From Tieghemostelium lacteum (Eukaryota; Evosea; Eumycetozoa; Dictyosteliales; Raperosteliaceae), in assembly GCA_001606155.1 (NCBI GenBank), contig LODT01000006.1:372001-436000 (forward strand): a DNA stretch of 64,000 nt. The letters run 5' to 3'. The notes under the pieces are model-generated. The model had not been told where the DNA came from and ran no database searches. It saw nothing but the letters and a program-made list of their open reading frames with translations. Both the position numbers and the translations under genes were made by a program. Of this stretch, positions 48,914-61,657 are shown one piece after another. The number at the start of each line of letters is the position of its first letter. The stretch's first letter is position 1.

Positions 48914-50450
48914 ATGTTGACATTTCGAAATATTAACAAAATCAATGCTTTCAGTTATTTAAATAGATACTATTGTAACAACAATATCAATAATGTTATT
49001 ACAAGAGAATTAAGTGATGACGAGATTTCACTATCTGAAAATCAGAAAAAACTATTAAACAATATAAAAACACTACAAGATAAATATCAACATGTATTCA
49101 CTACTGAAGAAAAGAAAAGATTGAATAGCTATGAACACGATTGTTATATGAATGAATCATTATCAGATTTCAATATAGGTTTATTTTATTCACAGGGTAT
49201 CATTAAAAATGATAGTGGAAAAGAGTCATTAGATCAATTGTCTACTGAATATTTCAAGAGATCTGCTGATAAAGATCTTGCAGAAGGTCAATATGCATAT
49301 GCTATGTCACTTTTAATGGACTCTACAAGGAATATATTTGTACCTATTCTACCGAGTTTATCTAGTGTTGTAAATAGGGATGATGGTCAATCGGATAGTA
49401 TGGTTATAGGGAATGGTTGGGTGTCATCAGAAAATGTAGATAAGGATTTTGATTATAAATCATGGTTGAGACAAGAGAGAATGAAGAGTTTAAGAATGAA
49501 GGATAATATAGTTCAACATGAACAAGAGAAACAGAAAAAGAAGATGGATGCTATTAGATATCTAAATCTATCTAGTATTCAAGAGTATCCAAATGCACAA
49601 TTTACATTGGGTATGATACTTTTACATGGTAAATATGATATTAAAGTCAATCGAAAACAGGGTCTATATTGGTTGGAAAAGGCCAGAGAGAAAGATTATC
49701 TAGTTGCAACCTATGAGTTAGGTAAATACCATCATGCACAGTATTCAATGATACAGGCAACAACAGATGAGGAACAAGATAAATCCTTTATAAAATATTT
49801 CATTGAAGCTTCTCAGAAAGGACATGCTGATAGTAGTTATTGGTTAGCTACTAATTTGATGTCGTCTAGTCAACCTGAGAAAAGTATTGAATATCTAGAG
49901 ACCTCAGTACAGCAGGGTAGTGGACAGGCTGCTACCTTCTTGTCTATGTTATATAGAAATGGTATCTATGTCGAACAGGATTCTCAAAAGTTTATGAAAT
50001 ATCTTCAATTGGCAATAGAGAGAAAAGATGCAGTTGCACTATTAACTATGGGTGAACTGTATTTTAATGGTCAAGAAGGATTACAACAAAATTATAAATT
50101 AGCATTTCAGTATTTCAGTGAATCTAGTCAATTAGGAAACTCAGATGCTTATCTAAATCAGGGTGTAATGTATTTCAATGGTTATGGTGTTGAACAAAGT
50201 TATCTGAATGCTTTTTACTCTTATCAGAATTCTTTTCACCACAATGTATGTTATTTGAATTTCAAACACTATCCCACTATTGTTACTAACAATATTGTTT
50301 TATATTTAGATGAATAATAAAGCAGCTATAACCAATCTCTATACAATGCATTCTGAAGGATTAGGTGTACCAAAGTCACCAGAATTAGCTCAATTCTACA
50401 AAAACCTATTATCCAATTTACCTGATGACGAATCCACAGATGTCGATTAA
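48914..50450 (+). CDS. Mitochondrial Sel1-like repeat (TPR-type) protein, two exons
   Basis: Exon 1 (48914-50245) and exon 2 (50310-50450) join in phase 0 across a GTATGT...TAG intron, giving 490 residues. The N-terminus (LTFRNINKINAFSYLNRYYC) is basic and lacks acids, as in mitochondrial presequences. Sel1-like repeats fill the rest: DFNIGLFYSQG, AEGQYAYAMSLLMD, NAQFTLGMILLHGKYD, VATYELGKYHHAQ, DSSYWLATNLMSS, GQAATFLSMLYRNGIYV, AVALLTMGELYFNG, SDAYLNQGVMYFNGYGVEQS and, after the splice, KAAITNLYTMHSEGLGVPKS. Such solenoids hold protein complexes together. The partner is unknown; mitochondrial location is a prediction. Confidence 0.84.
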
Positions 50451-50497
50451 ATAATAAATTCGTTTTATTGTATTTAATTTTTAATAGCTAAATTATA

Positions 50498-51092
50498 TTA
50501 TACTACTTGATCATAAATTGACTTTATGATATCGTCTTGGTTCTTGTACCATAAACCTCCAAAGAAGGATGTGTAACTATATCTTTTGAATTTTGGTGTA
50601 AAAGGCTCAACTAGCAAATGTAAATGCAAATGAGGTATAGAATAAAATGGTGGGTTATGATATCCAAATCTAACCGTATGATTTGGGAATTCTCTAGCTA
50701 CAATTTCGTTACCCATTTCTTTCATTTGTAGTAGAATTGGTAAATGTTCAGCTGTAAGTGTTTTTATAGATACAATATGTTTGATTGGTATAATTAAATA
50801 GTGTCCTGTTGCTTTTGGGTGTCTGTCTTCAAATACTTTTACATGTTCATTCTGTATTACAATAATATTCTGTCAGTATCAAAAAATAGAACACTGTTTG
50901 TTTATACTCTGTAGTGTATCATACTTGATAAAGAATTTTATCTTGGGCTATATTATTACAAAATACACAAACTTCACAATGATCAACATTGACAAGGCTT
51001 GTCTTCTTATTTGATTTCTGTACAAATAATAGGTTAATTAACAAAAATGCTGTGCCTGCTATCAAACTTCCCCTGTCTGATGTTGTTACCAT
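50498..51092 (-). CDS. Membrane-anchored HIT (histidine triad) hydrolase-like protein, two exons
   Basis: Exon 1 (51092-50925) and exon 2 (50869-50498) join in phase 0 (GTATGA...ACAG), giving 179 residues. An N-terminal hydrophobic segment (SLIAGTAFLLINLLFV) could anchor it in a membrane. The HIT domain starts at CEVCVFCNNIAQDKILYQ (a CxxC zinc or nucleotide-side motif), continues with VFEDRHPKATGHYLIIPIKH and ends with the triad IPHLHLHLLVEPF (His-x-His-x-His-x-x). The last His provides the nucleophile in nucleotide hydrolases and transferases of the HINT/aprataxin group. The extra C-terminal part (FFGGLWYKNQDDIIKSIYDQ) resembles HINT3-type proteins. Active-site residues are intact, so it should be an active nucleoside phosphoramidase-like enzyme. 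The substrate is unknown. Confidence 0.85.
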
Positions 51093-51304
51093 TATTTCTG
51101 TAATGTAAAAGAATTATGATTTTTCTTAGTAACAAGGAGTAATGAAAAATGAAGAAGAGATTTTTATTTTTTGTCGATAATGTCAACCTAAACAGGCAGT
51201 TGGGGTATTAATTAAAAAACTAGTTTGCATATTTCCCAAGAAACAAATGACAAATAGTTTCAAATAAATACTAATACAATCATCTGCACACAATCTATTT
51301 TAAT

Positions 51305-51934
51305 CTATTTATTATTATTCTTTATGGTAGGATACAAAATCATTTCGGTACACCTAAATAGAGTAATCAATTTATCCTTATTATAAATGGAAGCATCGTA
51401 AACTTGAGTTGATTTACCAGAGTGTATCAATTTAGAAACACAGGTTAGTTTGTCACCTACAGTAGCAGTACCAATGAAATTCAATTTCATCTCAACTGTT
51501 GTAAATCCACTTGATCCTTTAGGTAAATTGGTAAAACAACTGAAACCACATGCAGTATCCGCCAATGTCGTCAAACTAGCTGCATGGACATACCCATTAG
51601 CAGCCATCTGGTTGTCAGTGACTACCATAGTAGCTGTAAGCTCACCTTTTGCAGAATTTATATCTACAACCTCGAATCCCATATGTTTAGGTAACCCTGC
51701 TACAGCCCTCTTACTTAGTACATTAAACCACTCTTTATCTGAAAATACAATTCCTTTCTCATCTTTATATTTTAACAAAGATTGCATATCCTTTGCCATT
51801 GCAATCATATCATTTCCTTTATCTCCTATATCTGGTATTGAAGTAGTAGTACTACTACTATAAAATCTAGTACTCCTATTCAAACATCCCAAAAGTGATC
51901 CTCTACTAATCAAGAACCCAAATGTTTTTAACAT
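51305..51934 (-). CDS. Mitochondrial hotdog-fold thioesterase (4HBT/PaaI, ACOT13-like)
   Basis: 209 residues, single exon, ATG at 51934. The N-terminus is an Arg/Ser-rich mitochondrial presequence (RGSLLGCLNRSTRFYSSSTT). The hotdog domain has GFEVVDINSAKGELTATMVV, then NGYVHAASLTTLADTACGFS (the N/H-G-xx-H-A-A/G...D motif that carries the catalytic Asp), SSGFTTVEMKLNFIGTATVG and LTCVSKLIHSGKSTQVYDAS. This group hydrolyses acyl-CoA or aryl-CoA thioesters as homotetramers. Chain-length preference cannot be read from sequence. Two mitochondrial-type genes lie close together here (this and the Sel1 protein), but they are separately transcribed. Confidence 0.88.
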   Translation of the reverse strand: MLKTFGFLISRGSLLGCLNRSTRFYSSSTTTSIPDIGDKGNDMIAMAKDMQSLLKYKDEKGIVFSDKEWFNVLSKRAVAGLPKHMGFEVVDINSAKGELTATMVVTDNQMAANGYVHAASLTTLADTACGFSCFTNLPKGSSGFTTVEMKLNFIGTATVGDKLTCVSKLIHSGKSTQVYDASIYNKDKLITLFRCTEMILYPTIKNNNK

Positions 51935-53016
51935 CCTCTCAAAAATATCAATTGCAAAAAAAAAAAAAATAGTTCAAAAAATCTTTTAATACTATTTATT
52001 ATGAGATTCTTTTAAAAGATTTTAACACAAAAGATTTGCAAATCTATCTTTTTATTATGATTGACAATTATAATAATCAAGGCAACCAAATCAATAATTA
52101 CAATAGATTATTAACAATGACTATTTTAGCAATAACCTCAAACTACAAATATTTGAATTTTTTTTTTTTTTTAAAATTAATTAATAATTTGTGTGAACAT
52201 ACAAATCCGACACAGTTCAGTTGTAAAAACCCGCCCCCCGACGATAAATTTATTTTTTTGATTTTTATTTTTTTTTTTCCCAATTCACAAAATCCAAGTA
52301 TCGCTTTTTCATTATTTTTTTTATTCTTTACAACATAACACATATTTTGGAAAAAGGTAAAGTCAGAGAGTTTTATTTTGTATAATGACAATTCATATGA
52401 GGAAACCAAAAACACTAGAAAATGATCACTTTATTTGGATAAAAAAAAAAAATATAAATCAAAAAAGAATGTTAAAAGAGTCCCTACTTGAAGAGATCGA
52501 TAGATTGATATGTTTAATACTCATGAATATTAGTTTGGATTAACAACCACTCCACACATACCAACAACTACATGTATATATACATAAAGATCCATGACAA
52601 TAATGTAAAAAAATTTTTTACATTTTTTAATTTTTTTTTTTTACATCTTCAAATTTGACAGGTTTAATTATACATTCTATCTAACGATCCAATCATAATT
52701 TATTACAAATTTGTAATTAATTCCTCTTTCTCTTTGATAAAAAAAAAAAAAATTAGAAAATAGAAAATATATATAATTTAAAAATAATATTTTTAATTTT
52801 GTTTTAAAACAAGCAAACAAGCACATCATCATTTTAAATAATTAAAATTAAAAAAGAAAATATTCTTATTAATATAATAATATATTTTTAATTTTTTTTT
52901 CATTATAATAATATATATCAGTATAATTAAACTTCTGTAAAACCCCCCAACCCTCAATTGATAAGATTATATATAATATATTTTAAAATTTTATAGTAAT
53001 TATAAAATTAGCAAGA
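51935..53016. other. Long AT-rich intergenic region upstream of glycogen phosphorylase
   Basis: About 1.1 kb dominated by poly-A and poly-T tracts. A C-rich patch at 52,230-52,242 (cccgccccccgacg) and a ccccccaaccc patch at ~52,943 stand out and could be binding sites for the phosphorylase gene. No coding or RNA gene was recognised. Confidence 0.5.
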
Positions 53017-55773
53017 ATGATGTCAATTCCTTTAAAACACACCGCAAGAACAACAACTGGTGTCATTCCACCAACAGAAAAAAAGAAAGGTTCCAAACTC
53101 TTTGCATTGAAAACTGATTTTCTAAAGAATGGTAAGTTTGATATACATAACCCTTTTACCAGGCAAATTTTGAAAAAATATGAAAAGACTCAAAGAGATT
53201 AATATAATTGTATTTAGATGAGGATTCAATTCAAAAGGGTATTTTAGATCACGTTGAATATACATTGGCAAGAACCAAATACAATTTTGATTCGTTTTCA
53301 GCTTACCAGGGATCAGCATACAGTGTCAGAGACAGATTGATTGAGAGATGGAATGAAACTCAACAATATTACACTGAAAATGATCCAAAGAGAGTTTATT
53401 ATCTATCTATGGAGTTCCTTATGGGTAGATCATTACAAAATGCCATTCATAATATGGGTTTAAAAGATGAATATCACAGTGCACTCTTGGAATTGGGTTT
53501 CGAATTAGAGGATCTCTATGAAGAGGAAAAAGATGCTGCCTTAGGTAATGGTGGTTTAGGTAGATTAGCTGCATGTTTTATGGACAGTCTTTCAACATTA
53601 AAAGTTTGTATTTTGCATATTTATTAATAACTTCACCAATCACACACTAACACTTTCACCCCACTCCCACCCCCACTCCACACACATTTGTATAATTTTT
53701 TAAAATATATTTTAGTATCCAGCATGGGGATATGGTTTACGTTATAATTATGGTATGTTTGAACAGGGTATTTATGATGGTTTTCAAACTGAGGTACCAG
53801 ATTACTGGTTAGTTGCTGGTAATCCATGGGAGATTGAGAGACTTGATGTTCAATATACAGTCAGATTCTATGGACATGTAACAGAAAAGAAATCACAAGA
53901 CGGTTCTAAATTTGATTGGGAAGGTGGTGAATTGGTACAAGCAATTGCCTATGATACACCAGTACCAGGATACCACACAACCAATACCAATAACATTCGT
54001 TTGTGGTCTTCTAAACCACATAAGGAATTTGATTTGGAGGCTTTCAATGGAGGTAACTATCTCTCTGCTGTTGAAGCTAAACAACGTTCTGAGAATATCA
54101 CCTCTGTACTCTATCCAAATGATAATACCTACTCTGGTAAAGAATTACGTCTCAAACAACAATATTTCTTTGTTGCCGCCACTCTTTGTGATATCGTAAG
54201 ACGTTACAAAAAAACACATCAAAACTGGAGTGATTTCAGCTCAAAGGTTGCCATTCAATTGAATGACACTCATCCAACTATTGGTATTGTAGAGTTATTT
54301 AGAAAACTCATTGATGAAGAAGGTTTGCAATGGGACGAAGCTTGGGATATTGTAACCAAGACTTATGCATACACTAACCATACCATCTTACCAGAGGCCC
54401 TTGAAATGTGGCCTGTTAGTCTCTTGGAGAATCTACTCCCAAGACATATGCAATTGATCTATGGTATCAACCATAGATTCCTCATGCAAGTCAGCCAGAA
54501 GTGGCCTAATGATATCAACCGTATGAGAAACCTTTCCATCATTCAAGAAGGTGATGAAAAGAAGGTTAGAATGGCACATTTAGCTATTGTAGGTAGCCAT
54601 TGCGTCAATGGTGTTGCTGCCATGCACAGTGACTTGGTCAAGAATGTCGTATTCCCAGATTTCTACAGTCTCTGGCCAACTAAATTCCAAAATAAGACCA
54701 ATGGTGTAACTCCAAGACGTTGGATCGAACAAGCTAATCCACCTCTATCTCAAATCCTAACTAAATGGTTAGGAACACCAGATTGGACAACTAAATTGGA
54801 ACTTGTAAAGGGATTGAAACAACATATTGACAATCCACAGTTACAAGAGGAATGGAGATCAGTCAAGAAGTACAATAAGGAACGTCTAGCTGATTTTATT
54901 CACAAGAATTGCGGTATTACTGTGAATACTAATGCATTGTTTGATGTTCATATCAAGAGAATTCATGAATACAAGAGACAGTTACTTAATATCTTGGGTG
55001 TCATTCATAGATATCTTACAATTAAGAAGATGTCTCCAAAGGACAGAAAGAATGTCGTTCCTAGAGTAGTTGTATTCGCTGGTAAAGCAGCTCCAGGCTA
55101 TGTAATGGCCAAGAGACATATTAAATTGATAAACTCTGTAGCAGAGGTTATCAACAGGGACAAGGAAGTTGAAGAGTATCTCAAAGTTGTCTTTATTGCC
55201 AACTATAATGTATCCATTGCACAGGTTATCATTCCAGCATCGGATATCAATCAACAGATTTCCACAGCTGGTACTGAGGCTTCTGGTACTAGTAACATGA
55301 AATTCACAATGAATGGCTCATTGATTATCGGTACATTGGACGGTGCCAATGTAGAGATTGCCGATGAAGTTGGACAAGAGAACATGTTTATCTTTGGTTT
55401 GAGAACACATGAAATTGATGCAGCTCGTGAAAAGATGAAGCAAAAGGAAGTTGTCATTGATCCACGTCTTCAAGAGGTATTCCTCAATATTGAGTTGGGT
55501 ACTTTTGGTCCACCTGAGATCTTTAGACCAATTTTGGACTCATTGATTTATAATGATTTCTATCTAACCATTCAAGATTTCCCATTATATCTTGAGGCTC
55601 AAAATGAAGTTGATCAACTCTGGAAGAATCAACAAGAATGGGTAAAGAAATCCATCATCAACACTTCTTCAACTTACTTTTTCAGTTCTGATAGAGCTAT
55701 GGATGAATACGCAAAGGATATCTGGGGTATTGTCCCAGTTGAAGTTGAAACTACTGATCACAGAAGATATTAA
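53017..55773 (+). CDS. glpV: Glycogen phosphorylase, three exons
   Basis: Exons 53017-53131, 53218-53603 and 53716-55773 join in phases 1 and 0 (GTAAGT...TAG and GTTTGT...TAG), giving 852 residues, the usual length. It carries [19 protein letters not shown], the glycine loop [71 protein letters not shown] and the pyridoxal-phosphate site [18 protein letters not shown] with Lys ~696. The enzyme releases glucose-1-phosphate from glycogen. Amoebae have two forms: a vegetative AMP-regulated one (glpV) and a developmental one (glpD) with a longer N-terminus. The length fits glpV better; the symbol is tentative. Codon use is biased as in highly expressed genes. Confidence 0.93.
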
Positions 55774-56095
55774 ATCATTAACAACATCAGCAATAACTTT
55801 TGATAATCATAGTCTAAATATATTTAGTTTTTTAAACCAAACAGTACTTTTAATAACCAACTTTAAAATTTTTTTCCTTAACTTTATATAAATAAAACTT
55901 TATAAAATTCAAATACTTGTAAACTAAAATTATTATCACCAAAACTTAAGTTATAATGGTTATAAAAATAATGATTTTGCAGAGTGCGCGGTTAAAATTC
56001 AAAAATTCAAAAATCCAACAGTTAGAAAACATATAAACATTTTTTTTTTTTTATTAAGGTAATTAAAATTTTTGTAAATAGATAGATAAAACAAT
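55774..56095. other. AT-rich intergenic region
   Basis: About 320 bp between glycogen phosphorylase and the kinesin gene, both on the plus strand. A GC-rich spot (agagtgcgcggtt at ~55,981) precedes the kinesin start and may be a promoter element. Nothing else is seen. Confidence 0.45.
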
Positions 56096-59000
56096 ATGAA
56101 AGATTTTAGATATGAAGAGGAATCTCCTTCTTCCCCTTCAAAATCACAATTAAAAAAAAATGAATTGATGTATGTATTCTAGAGATGTGAATCAAAATAT
56201 GGAGATGACAGGAACGAAGAAATACTGATTGGATACCGATATTTAAAACATAGATTATCACCATCAACTTCATTTACTATGAAAAAGAAGATTTTATCAT
56301 CACCTTATCAGACACCAAGTAGGTCATCAGTTAGACCATTGTCTGTTCATACAGGTCATCGTAATAGTAATGTAAACAATACCAGTATATTATTGAATAA
56401 ATCTACAAGTAAACCATCATTAAACTCTACAATGACTTTGGATCAAAGTATGTTTGGAAATGAAGATAAAGTTCCAATGAAAGTCTATCTTAGAATAAGA
56501 CCACTCTCCAAAGAGGAACAAAAACAAAAAGAATCCAATTGTTTCAATATACTTTCAAAGAATACAGTTTCAATTAAATCCACAAAAAATACTGATTCAG
56601 AAAATAGATTTTCATTTAATTCAGTATTTCCAACCACTACAACTCAATTTGAATTATTTAAGTATGTATTAATATTATTATTATTATTAATAATATATAT
56701 TAATTAACTAATATACTATATTAATATTATAGTTTTGTAACATACCCATTAATACAATCATTTCTAAATGGACATAATATATTGCTACTATCGTATGGTG
56801 TAACTAACGCAGGAAAGACCTACACTATAAGTGGTAATGATCAAGATCCAGGTATAATACCAAGAGCATTGGAATTGATTTTTAAAAGTATCCCAAAACA
56901 ATGTCTAAAGAGAAATGATGACGATCAAAAAAATATTCTAAATGATTCTTCACAAAATACTACACATCAGTATCCTGAAGAATTTGATGGACAATCAGAT
57001 GATGATAATCAAGAAGATGGTGATAATGAAGATAATGATTCTGAAATGGAAGATGACAGCAGTGAATCGGTTGAAAGACCACATATAACTATTCCACAGA
57101 CACCTGGAACAAAGAAAATGCAATCCATTTCAATGTCTGATCAATATAATTACTCTGTTTGGCTTAGTTACTATGAGATCTATAAAAAGTCTATATATGA
57201 TTTGTTGGATGACACCAATCGTAAAACTAAACCATCACTGAAATTAGAGACCAATGACAAGGCTGTAACTATCCAGAATCTAAAAGAAGTACTAGTTACC
57301 AGTGCAGAAGATGCTCGTGATGTTATTGAACAAGGTGAGGCTTGCAGAAGAGTTGGTGGTACTAAATTGAATAAGACCTCTTCTCGTTCACATGCTGTTT
57401 TGACTGTAAAAGTATTTGCCTATCCAACAGACATTCCAAGAGAACAATTAACACCACAAATGCTTCGTATCTCCAAGATGACTATTATTGATTTAGCAGG
57501 TTGTGAAAGAGCTTCACGTACTGAAGCTACAGGTGATAGACTAAAAGAAGCTAGTAATATTAATACATCACTATTTATTCTGGGCAAGTGTATAGAAGGT
57601 CTGAAACAACAATCTCTCAGTGGTAAGACTCAAATTATCCCATGGAGAGAGTCAGATTTAACTAGAATATGTCAAGAGTATTTTGTTGGTAATGGTAAAG
57701 CTGCAATGATTGTCAATGTGAGTCCAACTGAAAAAGACTCTGATGAGACTTTGAATGTACTCAGATTCTCTGCCAGTGCCAAAGAGATCACCACAAACAG
57801 TAAAATTAAACAGATTCCAGCTTATCAAGCTCCTCCATCATTCCAAGCTCCTCCACCATCCTATGCAACTTTAAATCAATCTCAACAACAATTGCAACAA
57901 CAAAACTCAAAAAAGAGAAAAACTATTGATTTAAGCCTTTTAAATAATCAAATGAATGAAATCAAGAAAAGAATACATTTGGATGCTACATTATCACAGA
58001 GTACTGCAGTTCCACTAAAGGATAACAATAATATACTAAATATTCAAAAACAACTACAACCATCTATCATTTTGCCAAATAGTAATATTTCTACTCTCTC
58101 TAGAAATAGTATTGCTTTTGGTCAAAAACCTCTGGTTTTGGATTACAACAATATGGAAAAAGATCAATTGGTTCAATATCTACATGATAATCAAAAGAAA
58201 TTGTTTGATTATGAAATTAAATTCAACTCTTTGAATGTATCACTGAGAGAAGAGATGCATAAGGAGAATATGAGAATTTGTACCGATATGGAAAATCAAT
58301 TCGCCCAACAAATGACAAATGAAACTAAAATGATCTATGATCAATTCCAAAGTAAACTAAAATTGATCAAGACAGTTAACCAATTACAATGCCAGAAACT
58401 TCAAGAGCAAATCTCTTTAGGAAAATCAGAAATGTCCACAAGTAAGATGGAGATTCAGAAACTACAAGAACAACTAGAAAAAACTACCCAGATTGCTAAA
58501 GACCTAAAGAGTAATAAACCAAAAACACCAGTGAAATCAGACCATGAATGGATAATGGAAATCACAGAGATTCAATGTGACAGAGATCAACTACAAAATA
58601 GATTTGATAAGTTGGTGGTAGATCTAGAACAAGAAAGAGAAAAGAACCAGTATATCCTAGAGAGTAACCAAAAAGAGATACAAAGCCTCTCCAAAAAAAT
58701 TGAAGATTTGGAAGAACAAAGAAATCATTCTCATCAAGGTATTGACGAGTTGAATGAAAAGATTCAACAACTTGAATATGAAAGATTGCAATTCATCAGA
58801 GAAATTGAAACCTACCAAAAACAAAGAGACCTAGAACTGAGAGAAATGAGAGAATCACTAGAGGCTCAATATCAAGAATCACGTGAGAAATTGGAATACA
58901 CTCACAGATTGGAAAATCATTCTTTACAGATTCAATTGAACCAAGAGAAAAAAGAGAAACAATCTCTTCAGGAGGATTTGGTCAAATGGAAACACAAGGC

Positions 59001-60339
59001 AGAGGAATCTACTGCTATTCTAAACAGTGGTCTATCAGATAAACTAAAAGATAAACCAAGTCTGTATCATCATGGTATTCACGGAGGAAGCAGCAGTAGT
59101 CATGGTGTAGCAAGTAGTCCATTTAAAGCATTGAAATCACTTGCTGGCGGTAATAACAATGGTACTATTTTTACAACTCCAATGAAATCCAAAGTTGTTG
59201 GCAAAATTGCACTGTTGAATGAAGGTGTAGAGCAAAATACTCTCTACAAGGGTGATGTCGAAAAATCTGTAACTGGACAAGGTTTCTCTGTAAGATTTAA
59301 AGACACTGAGGTTATTCCAAATTCACCATTAGCACCTGGTACTCCTTCTACTATCTCATGTCAGACTCCAGATAGATTAATGGTAGATCCAAATCAATAT
59401 AATGACAATGGTCTATTGATGAAAGAAATCAATGAAGACGATATAATGTCTGATTTGTTGATGAATGATCCAACTACAAAATCACTTACAGCTAGCACCA
59501 CTAATAATAATGTTTCAGTTATCAATATTGATGAAGATATAGAAGATAAACAAGAAAATGAAAAAGAAAAGGGTACAGTTGAAGAATCCGAGGATGATTG
59601 GTTAGATATTGATATTAGAGGTCCATATGGAAAGTCAAAGACCTCTAGACCATTATCACAAAAAATGGTTGCACCAATTACCAATACTGTAAAGACTATT
59701 AGTAAATCTGCTAATAAACTACTCAAATCCAAAGATGAACCAGATTACTCTAGTCAATCTTCAACCTCATCAACAATTTCACAATCAGCATCAACTAAAA
59801 TACCATCAACTCCTAATAAATTCACATCCATTACCCCATCAACCCCATCAAAATTAGCCACACCTGTAAAACCAACTGCCACCACCAAATCAAAGAGTAA
59901 AATATTGACAAGTGTCATTGAAACTCCAAAGAAATTAGTAAATAATATTATGGGTAAATCATCCAAAACAACAACTAAAGACAATGACATCTCACCAGTT
60001 ATTCTTATTGAAAAACCACCAGTTAAGGTTGCTAAAACTAGAGCTGCCTCAGGTAAGGCTAAGGTTAGTCCAGTTAAAGTAACAGTAATTCCAACAAGAT
60101 CCAGAAGTGGTTTGGTTGGAAAGACAACTACCACAACAACCACCACTGATGATACCAAAACCACTGTAATTAAATCAACTAGAAGAAAATTAACTCCTAA
60201 AACTCCTGAAATTTCAATATCTGATGAATCTTCATCATCTACTTCTGAAGAAGAAGTAAAACCAATTAAACGTCCAACTCAAGTTCTTACTAAAAGTCTC
60301 AGAAGAAGATCTCAACTTAAACCTCCTTCATTCAGATAA
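56096..60339 (+). CDS. kif12: Kinesin-6 family motor (MKLP/KIF20/KIF23-like)
   Basis: Proposed exons 56096-56169, 56212-56661 and 56733-60339 give ~1376 residues. The last intron is clear. The first, 42 bp (GTATGT...ACAG), removes a stop; otherwise the start is ATG 56279. The motor domain begins MKVYLRIRPLSKEEQKQ and has the P-loop GVTNAGKTYT, whose 'VTN' form is typical of kinesin-6, switch I NKTSSRSHAV and switch II DLAGCERASRTEATGDRLKE. A ~75-residue acidic insert (FDGQSDDDNQEDGDNEDNDS) sits in the motor, also a kinesin-6 trait. Coiled coil runs at ~650-950, then a Thr/Pro/Lys-rich tail. Kinesin-6 bundles midzone microtubules in anaphase and cytokinesis. The D. discoideum member is kif12; orthology is inferred. 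Confidence 0.88.
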
Positions 60340-60471
60340 ATTTCACACTTTAATTTATAAATTTAATTATTTAAATAAATTATACAATTCTTTATATTAT
60401 TATAAACCTCTTACAGTATAGAATTTTGTTGGAATTATTTTTTGTTTTTGCATATTTTATTAAAACTATCA

Positions 60472-61650
60472 ATGAATTTAATTGTTATAAAAGAAATTAT
60501 ACAACATTTTGATAAAAACATTGATATATTAAACTTAATTAGATGTTGTAAAAAGCTATACTCATTTAAAAATGTGATAAGGTTTCATTCATTCCCCATA
60601 CATAATGAAAATTACATATATTTCAATAAGGACATACCAAAAAAGTTTAGCAATATTAGAATACTTGATAGAAATCAACTGAATCAATATAATATAATAA
60701 AAGATCGGTATAATATATCAACAGTCTATCTTGGTGCTATTTCAAATACAACTATATCAGAAAAAGATTTAAGTCATCATGTACATTCCTTGATTATCGG
60801 TTGGCGATGTAAAGTAACACTACAACTTAATACCAACCAATTTATAACAAGTATGGACTTGGGTCCAAATAGTGGGTTAGATCATAAATCACTTCCCTCT
60901 TCATTGACATATTTGAATACTGATCGTTATAGTGGTAATTTAGTTAATTGTTTACCTCAATCTCTGATTTTCTTGAGATTTGGTTATGATTATAAATCAG
61001 AAATTCCACCTGGTATGATACCTCCATTGGTTAGAGATTGTAGAATTGCAAGGGCTACCCAATCAATGTTAAAACTTGGGTCTCTACCAGAGGGTATAGA
61101 AACACTTCATATCGTTGGAATGAATGATTTACAACTAATACCTGGTTTATTACCTCAGAGTATAAAAACTCTCGTATTAGGCTCAAAGTTTAACAATGAG
61201 TTTGGCCCAGGTGAATTACCAAAGAATCTAAGAGTTTTAGTAATAGGTGATAATTTTGATCAAATGATTAAACCTAATATACTACCATCAACTTTAAAAT
61301 CATTACAATTTGGTTTTGCATTTAATAAGCCTATAACAGAGGTAGGTGTTATTCCCGATGGCCTAAAAACTCTAAAATTTGGCTACATGTTTAATCAGTC
61401 ACTCGATATCAAAGTTTTACCAAAATCTATTAAATCAATGACACTAGGAAAATTCTATAAACAATTTGTCAATGTAAATAATCTTCCAAGTGAATTGACA
61501 TCACTGACATGTACTGGTCTAAATATTGTATTTCAATCTTTACCCCCCACACTAGAGTATCTCTACATACAAAGAAATATTACAAATTCAATACTCAATG
61601 ATCTAATGATATTACAAAGTAATAATAAATTTAAAATTAAGTTTCTGTAG
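60472..61650 (+). CDS. FNIP-repeat protein 1
   Basis: 392 residues from the ATG at 60472; upstream the frame has no ATG. The N-terminus (IKEIIQHFDKNIDILNLIRC, CCKKLYSFKNVIRFHSFPI) is the F-box-like start seen in dictyostelid FNIP proteins. FNIP-type repeats follow, each ~22 residues with the 'FN-x-x-(I/L)..G-x-LP-x-x-(L/I)-x-x-L' pattern (LPQSIKTLVLGSKFNNEFGP, LPKNLRVLVIGDNFDQMIKP, LPSTLKSLQFGFAFNKPITE, IPDGLKTLKFGYMFNQSLDI). It converges with FNIP protein 2, only 7 bp between stop codons. The family is hugely expanded in amoebae; members probably bind proteins, with unknown targets. Confidence 0.86.
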   Translation: MNLIVIKEIIQHFDKNIDILNLIRCCKKLYSFKNVIRFHSFPIHNENYIYFNKDIPKKFSNIRILDRNQLNQYNIIKDRYNISTVYLGAISNTTISEKDLSHHVHSLIIGWRCKVTLQLNTNQFITSMDLGPNSGLDHKSLPSSLTYLNTDRYSGNLVNCLPQSLIFLRFGYDYKSEIPPGMIPPLVRDCRIARATQSMLKLGSLPEGIETLHIVGMNDLQLIPGLLPQSIKTLVLGSKFNNEFGPGELPKNLRVLVIGDNFDQMIKPNILPSTLKSLQFGFAFNKPITEVGVIPDGLKTLKFGYMFNQSLDIKVLPKSIKSMTLGKFYKQFVNVNNLPSELTSLTCTGLNIVFQSLPPTLEYLYIQRNITNSILNDLMILQSNNKFKIKFL

Positions 61651-61657
61651 ATAAATT

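Noticed and set aside
52036-52415. Overlapping ~90-100 codon frames on both strands
   Set aside because: Driven by poly-A/T runs; composition is Phe/Lys/Asn-rich with no similarity between frames and no domain.
59754-60164. 136-codon minus-strand frame with long Val runs inside the kinesin gene
   Set aside because: Mirror of the Thr/Lys-rich kinesin tail; hydrophobic runs are reverse-strand artefacts.
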